This document shows, one piece after another, positions 13,341 to 14,743 of a stretch of 14,743 nucleotides of DNA (the stretch's first letter is position 1; the number at the start of each line of letters is the position of its first letter). Under the pieces are notes generated by a model. It searched no databases. It was not told the DNA's origin and saw nothing but the letters and a program-made list of their open reading frames with translations. Position numbers and translations under genes: made by a program. This stretch comes from an uncultured Lachnospiraceae bacterium (GTDB taxonomy: Bacteria > Bacillota > Clostridia > Lachnospirales > Lachnospiraceae), in contig CAJTVL010000094.1 of the NCBI GenBank assembly GCA_910579425.1, positions 1 to 14,743 on the forward strand, read 5' to 3'.

Positions 13341-14681
13341 ATGATTCTCACTCGAAAAAGCAATCCTCTGATCACAGGAACCATCATCCTGACTGCCACC
13401 GGCTTTCTGAGCCGCTTTATCGGATTTTTTTACCGGATCTTCTTATCCCGGGTTTTCGGTGCGGAGGGGATGGGTATTTATCAGCTCATTTCTCCCGTTC
13501 TGGCCCTTTCCTTTTCTCTCACTGTGGCCGGCATCCAGACGGCCATCTCCAAGTACGTGGCCGGAGAAGCCGCCACGAAGAATTACAAATGGTCGGTTTT
13601 ACACCTGAGCGCCGGATTTTTCTTATCTATGGTACTGTCAATTTTGTGTGCCATGGGCATCTACCGTTATGCAGATGAGATCGCGGTTTATTTCCTTCTG
13701 GAAAAGCGCACCGCACCGCTGCTTCGGATCATCGCCCTGTCCATTCCCATGGCCACCGTTCATTCCTGTATCAACGGCTACTTTTACGGGATACGCAAAA
13801 CCACGGTGCCCTCCCTGTGCCAATTGTCGGAACAAATCGTGAGAGTGGGCAGCGTTTACCTGATCTATTATTTTTGCTTAAGACGCGGTATGACTCCCAC
13901 CATCAGCTTCGCCGTGGTCGGTCTTGTAATCGGGGAAGGCGCCTCCATGATCGTCTCTCTGATTGCGGTCAGGGCACATTTTTATCATGTTGTTCCCAAA
14001 AACTACGGCCTGCTTTTTACCCGGAATCTGCGGGAATTCTGGGCCGCCTGCAAACGGCTTCTTCCGCTTGCCGTGCCGCTGTCCCTCAATCGGGTAATCA
14101 TCAACTTCCTTCAAAGCGTGGAGGCCATTTTTATCCCCAACCGGCTGATGTCCTACGGCTATGACAACGCCACCTCCCTGAGTGTTTATGGAATTTTAAC
14201 GGGAATGTCTCTGCCTCTGATTCTCTTTCCCGGCGCAATCACGAACTCCATCTGCGTACTTTTGCTGCCCATCGTCTCCGAGGCAGACGCCGCCGACAAT
14301 ATAAAAACCATCAAAAAAGCGGTCCGCCAATCCATCCGCTACGGATTTCTTCTGGGGATTATTTTTACGGGTATCTTTTTGTGTCTGGGTAAATTTCTCG
14401 GAAACTTCCTTTATCAGAGCAGCCTTGCAGGAAATTTCATTGTCGTCCTGAGCTTTCTGTGCCCTCTTATGTACATTGCAAGTACCTTAAACAGCATCCT
14501 AAACGGACTGGGAAAAACAGGGCTGACCTTTGTTTTCAGTATGCTCAGCCTCTTCGTCAGGCTCGCCTTTGTTTTCCTGGGGATTCCCTTATGGGGGATT
14601 CATGGATATTTGTGGGGGCTTCTGGCCAGCCAGGCCGTCCAAACCCTGCTGTGTATGTTTGCCGTACGAAAATACCGATGA
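13341..14681 (+). CDS. SpoVB/MurJ-like polysaccharide or lipid flippase (MOP superfamily)
   Basis: Polytopic membrane protein of the MOP exporter superfamily, related to SpoVB and Wzx/MurJ transporters that flip lipid-linked cell-wall or polysaccharide precursors outward. The N-terminus TGFLSRFIGFFYRIFLSRVFGAEGMGIYQLISP (about 20-52) is the strongly conserved SpoVB-like opening, with basic and small residues of the central cavity. A dozen or more hydrophobic segments follow, and NSILNGLGKTGLTF near the C-terminal part is typical of the family. The 446-residue length is somewhat short against SpoVB proteins of about 500, but both ends look intact (stop TGA 14679-14681). Start ATG 13341 has only AAAAGG about 14 nt upstream, folded in a hairpin. 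It diverges from nifS; a TATATT at 13306-13311 might be its -10, with no good -35. Substrate unknown. Confidence 0.88.
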   Translation: MILTRKSNPLITGTIILTATGFLSRFIGFFYRIFLSRVFGAEGMGIYQLISPVLALSFSLTVAGIQTAISKYVAGEAATKNYKWSVLHLSAGFFLSMVLSILCAMGIYRYADEIAVYFLLEKRTAPLLRIIALSIPMATVHSCINGYFYGIRKTTVPSLCQLSEQIVRVGSVYLIYYFCLRRGMTPTISFAVVGLVIGEGASMIVSLIAVRAHFYHVVPKNYGLLFTRNLREFWAACKRLLPLAVPLSLNRVIINFLQSVEAIFIPNRLMSYGYDNATSLSVYGILTGMSLPLILFPGAITNSICVLLLPIVSEADAADNIKTIKKAVRQSIRYGFLLGIIFTGIFLCLGKFLGNFLYQSSLAGNFIVVLSFLCPLMYIASTLNSILNGLGKTGLTFVFSMLSLFVRLAFVFLGIPLWGIHGYLWGLLASQAVQTLLCMFAVRKYR

Positions 14682-14743
14682 TACATCATTTTTTACTATG
14701 TCCTTTTTCGTGGTTTTGAGATATACTGTTTGTACGGATCAGG

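Noticed and set aside
14682..14743. Start of another gene at the right edge
   Set aside because: Only about 60 AT-rich bases remain after the flippase; nothing can be supported there.
1..14743. CRISPR array, tRNA, rRNA or transposase
   Set aside because: No regularly spaced direct repeats, no tRNA or rRNA signature and no transposase-like reading frame were seen.

Overview
The window looks like chromosomal DNA from a low-to-moderate GC Clostridia, most probably a Lachnospiraceae-type Firmicute. Supporting signs are strong AGGAGG-type ribosome binding sites, consensus sigma-A promoters with 17-bp spacers, a gap-pgk-tpiA glycolytic cluster, a NifS-NifU-MnmA sulfur operon, a SpoVB-like flippase and a HisK-type PHP phosphatase. 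There are no tRNA or rRNA genes, no CRISPR array, and no recognisable complete mobile element. The species assignment is inference from gene content and style only.

Layout, left to right. At 48-959 (-) a DEAD-box RNA helicase is cut off inside its second RecA domain, 47 bases from the window edge. It is preceded, with a 14-nt overlap, by a GtrB/DPM1-like membrane glycosyltransferase (946-1899, -). Next is a lipoprotein with a TIM-barrel glycoside-hydrolase-like architecture (2107-3807, -, TTG start) with its own promoter. Upstream of it is a tightly coupled two-gene unit (3911-5972, -): a MotA/TolQ/ZorA-like channel subunit and a MotB/OmpA/ZorB-like subunit, i.e. an ion-driven stator complex resembling the ZorAB core of the Zorya anti-phage system. 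None of the known Zorya effector partners is visible. Its upstream region holds a perfect DnaA-box sequence and an inverted repeat.

The middle (6213-9391, -) is a glycolytic cluster, gapA-pgk-tpiA. It has a strong promoter, two striking inverted repeats at the gapA promoter/leader, a hairpin terminator or attenuator between gapA and pgk, and a bidirectional terminator after tpiA. A HisK-like PHP phosphatase (9647-10465, +) diverges from gapA and converges, with 4 nt of overlap, on mnmA. The operon nifS-nifU-mnmA (13197 to 10462, -) starts from a near-perfect promoter and forms a coherent sulfur-transfer pathway, from cysteine to persulfide to Fe-S cluster scaffold and tRNA thiolation. A SpoVB/MurJ-like flippase (13341-14681, +) diverges from nifS and ends near the right edge.

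Most genes are ordinary housekeeping. The part most worth a second look is 2107-6100: the ZorAB-like stator whose OmpA subunit has an unusually long coiled-coil spacer, lying beside a surface glycosidase-like lipoprotein.
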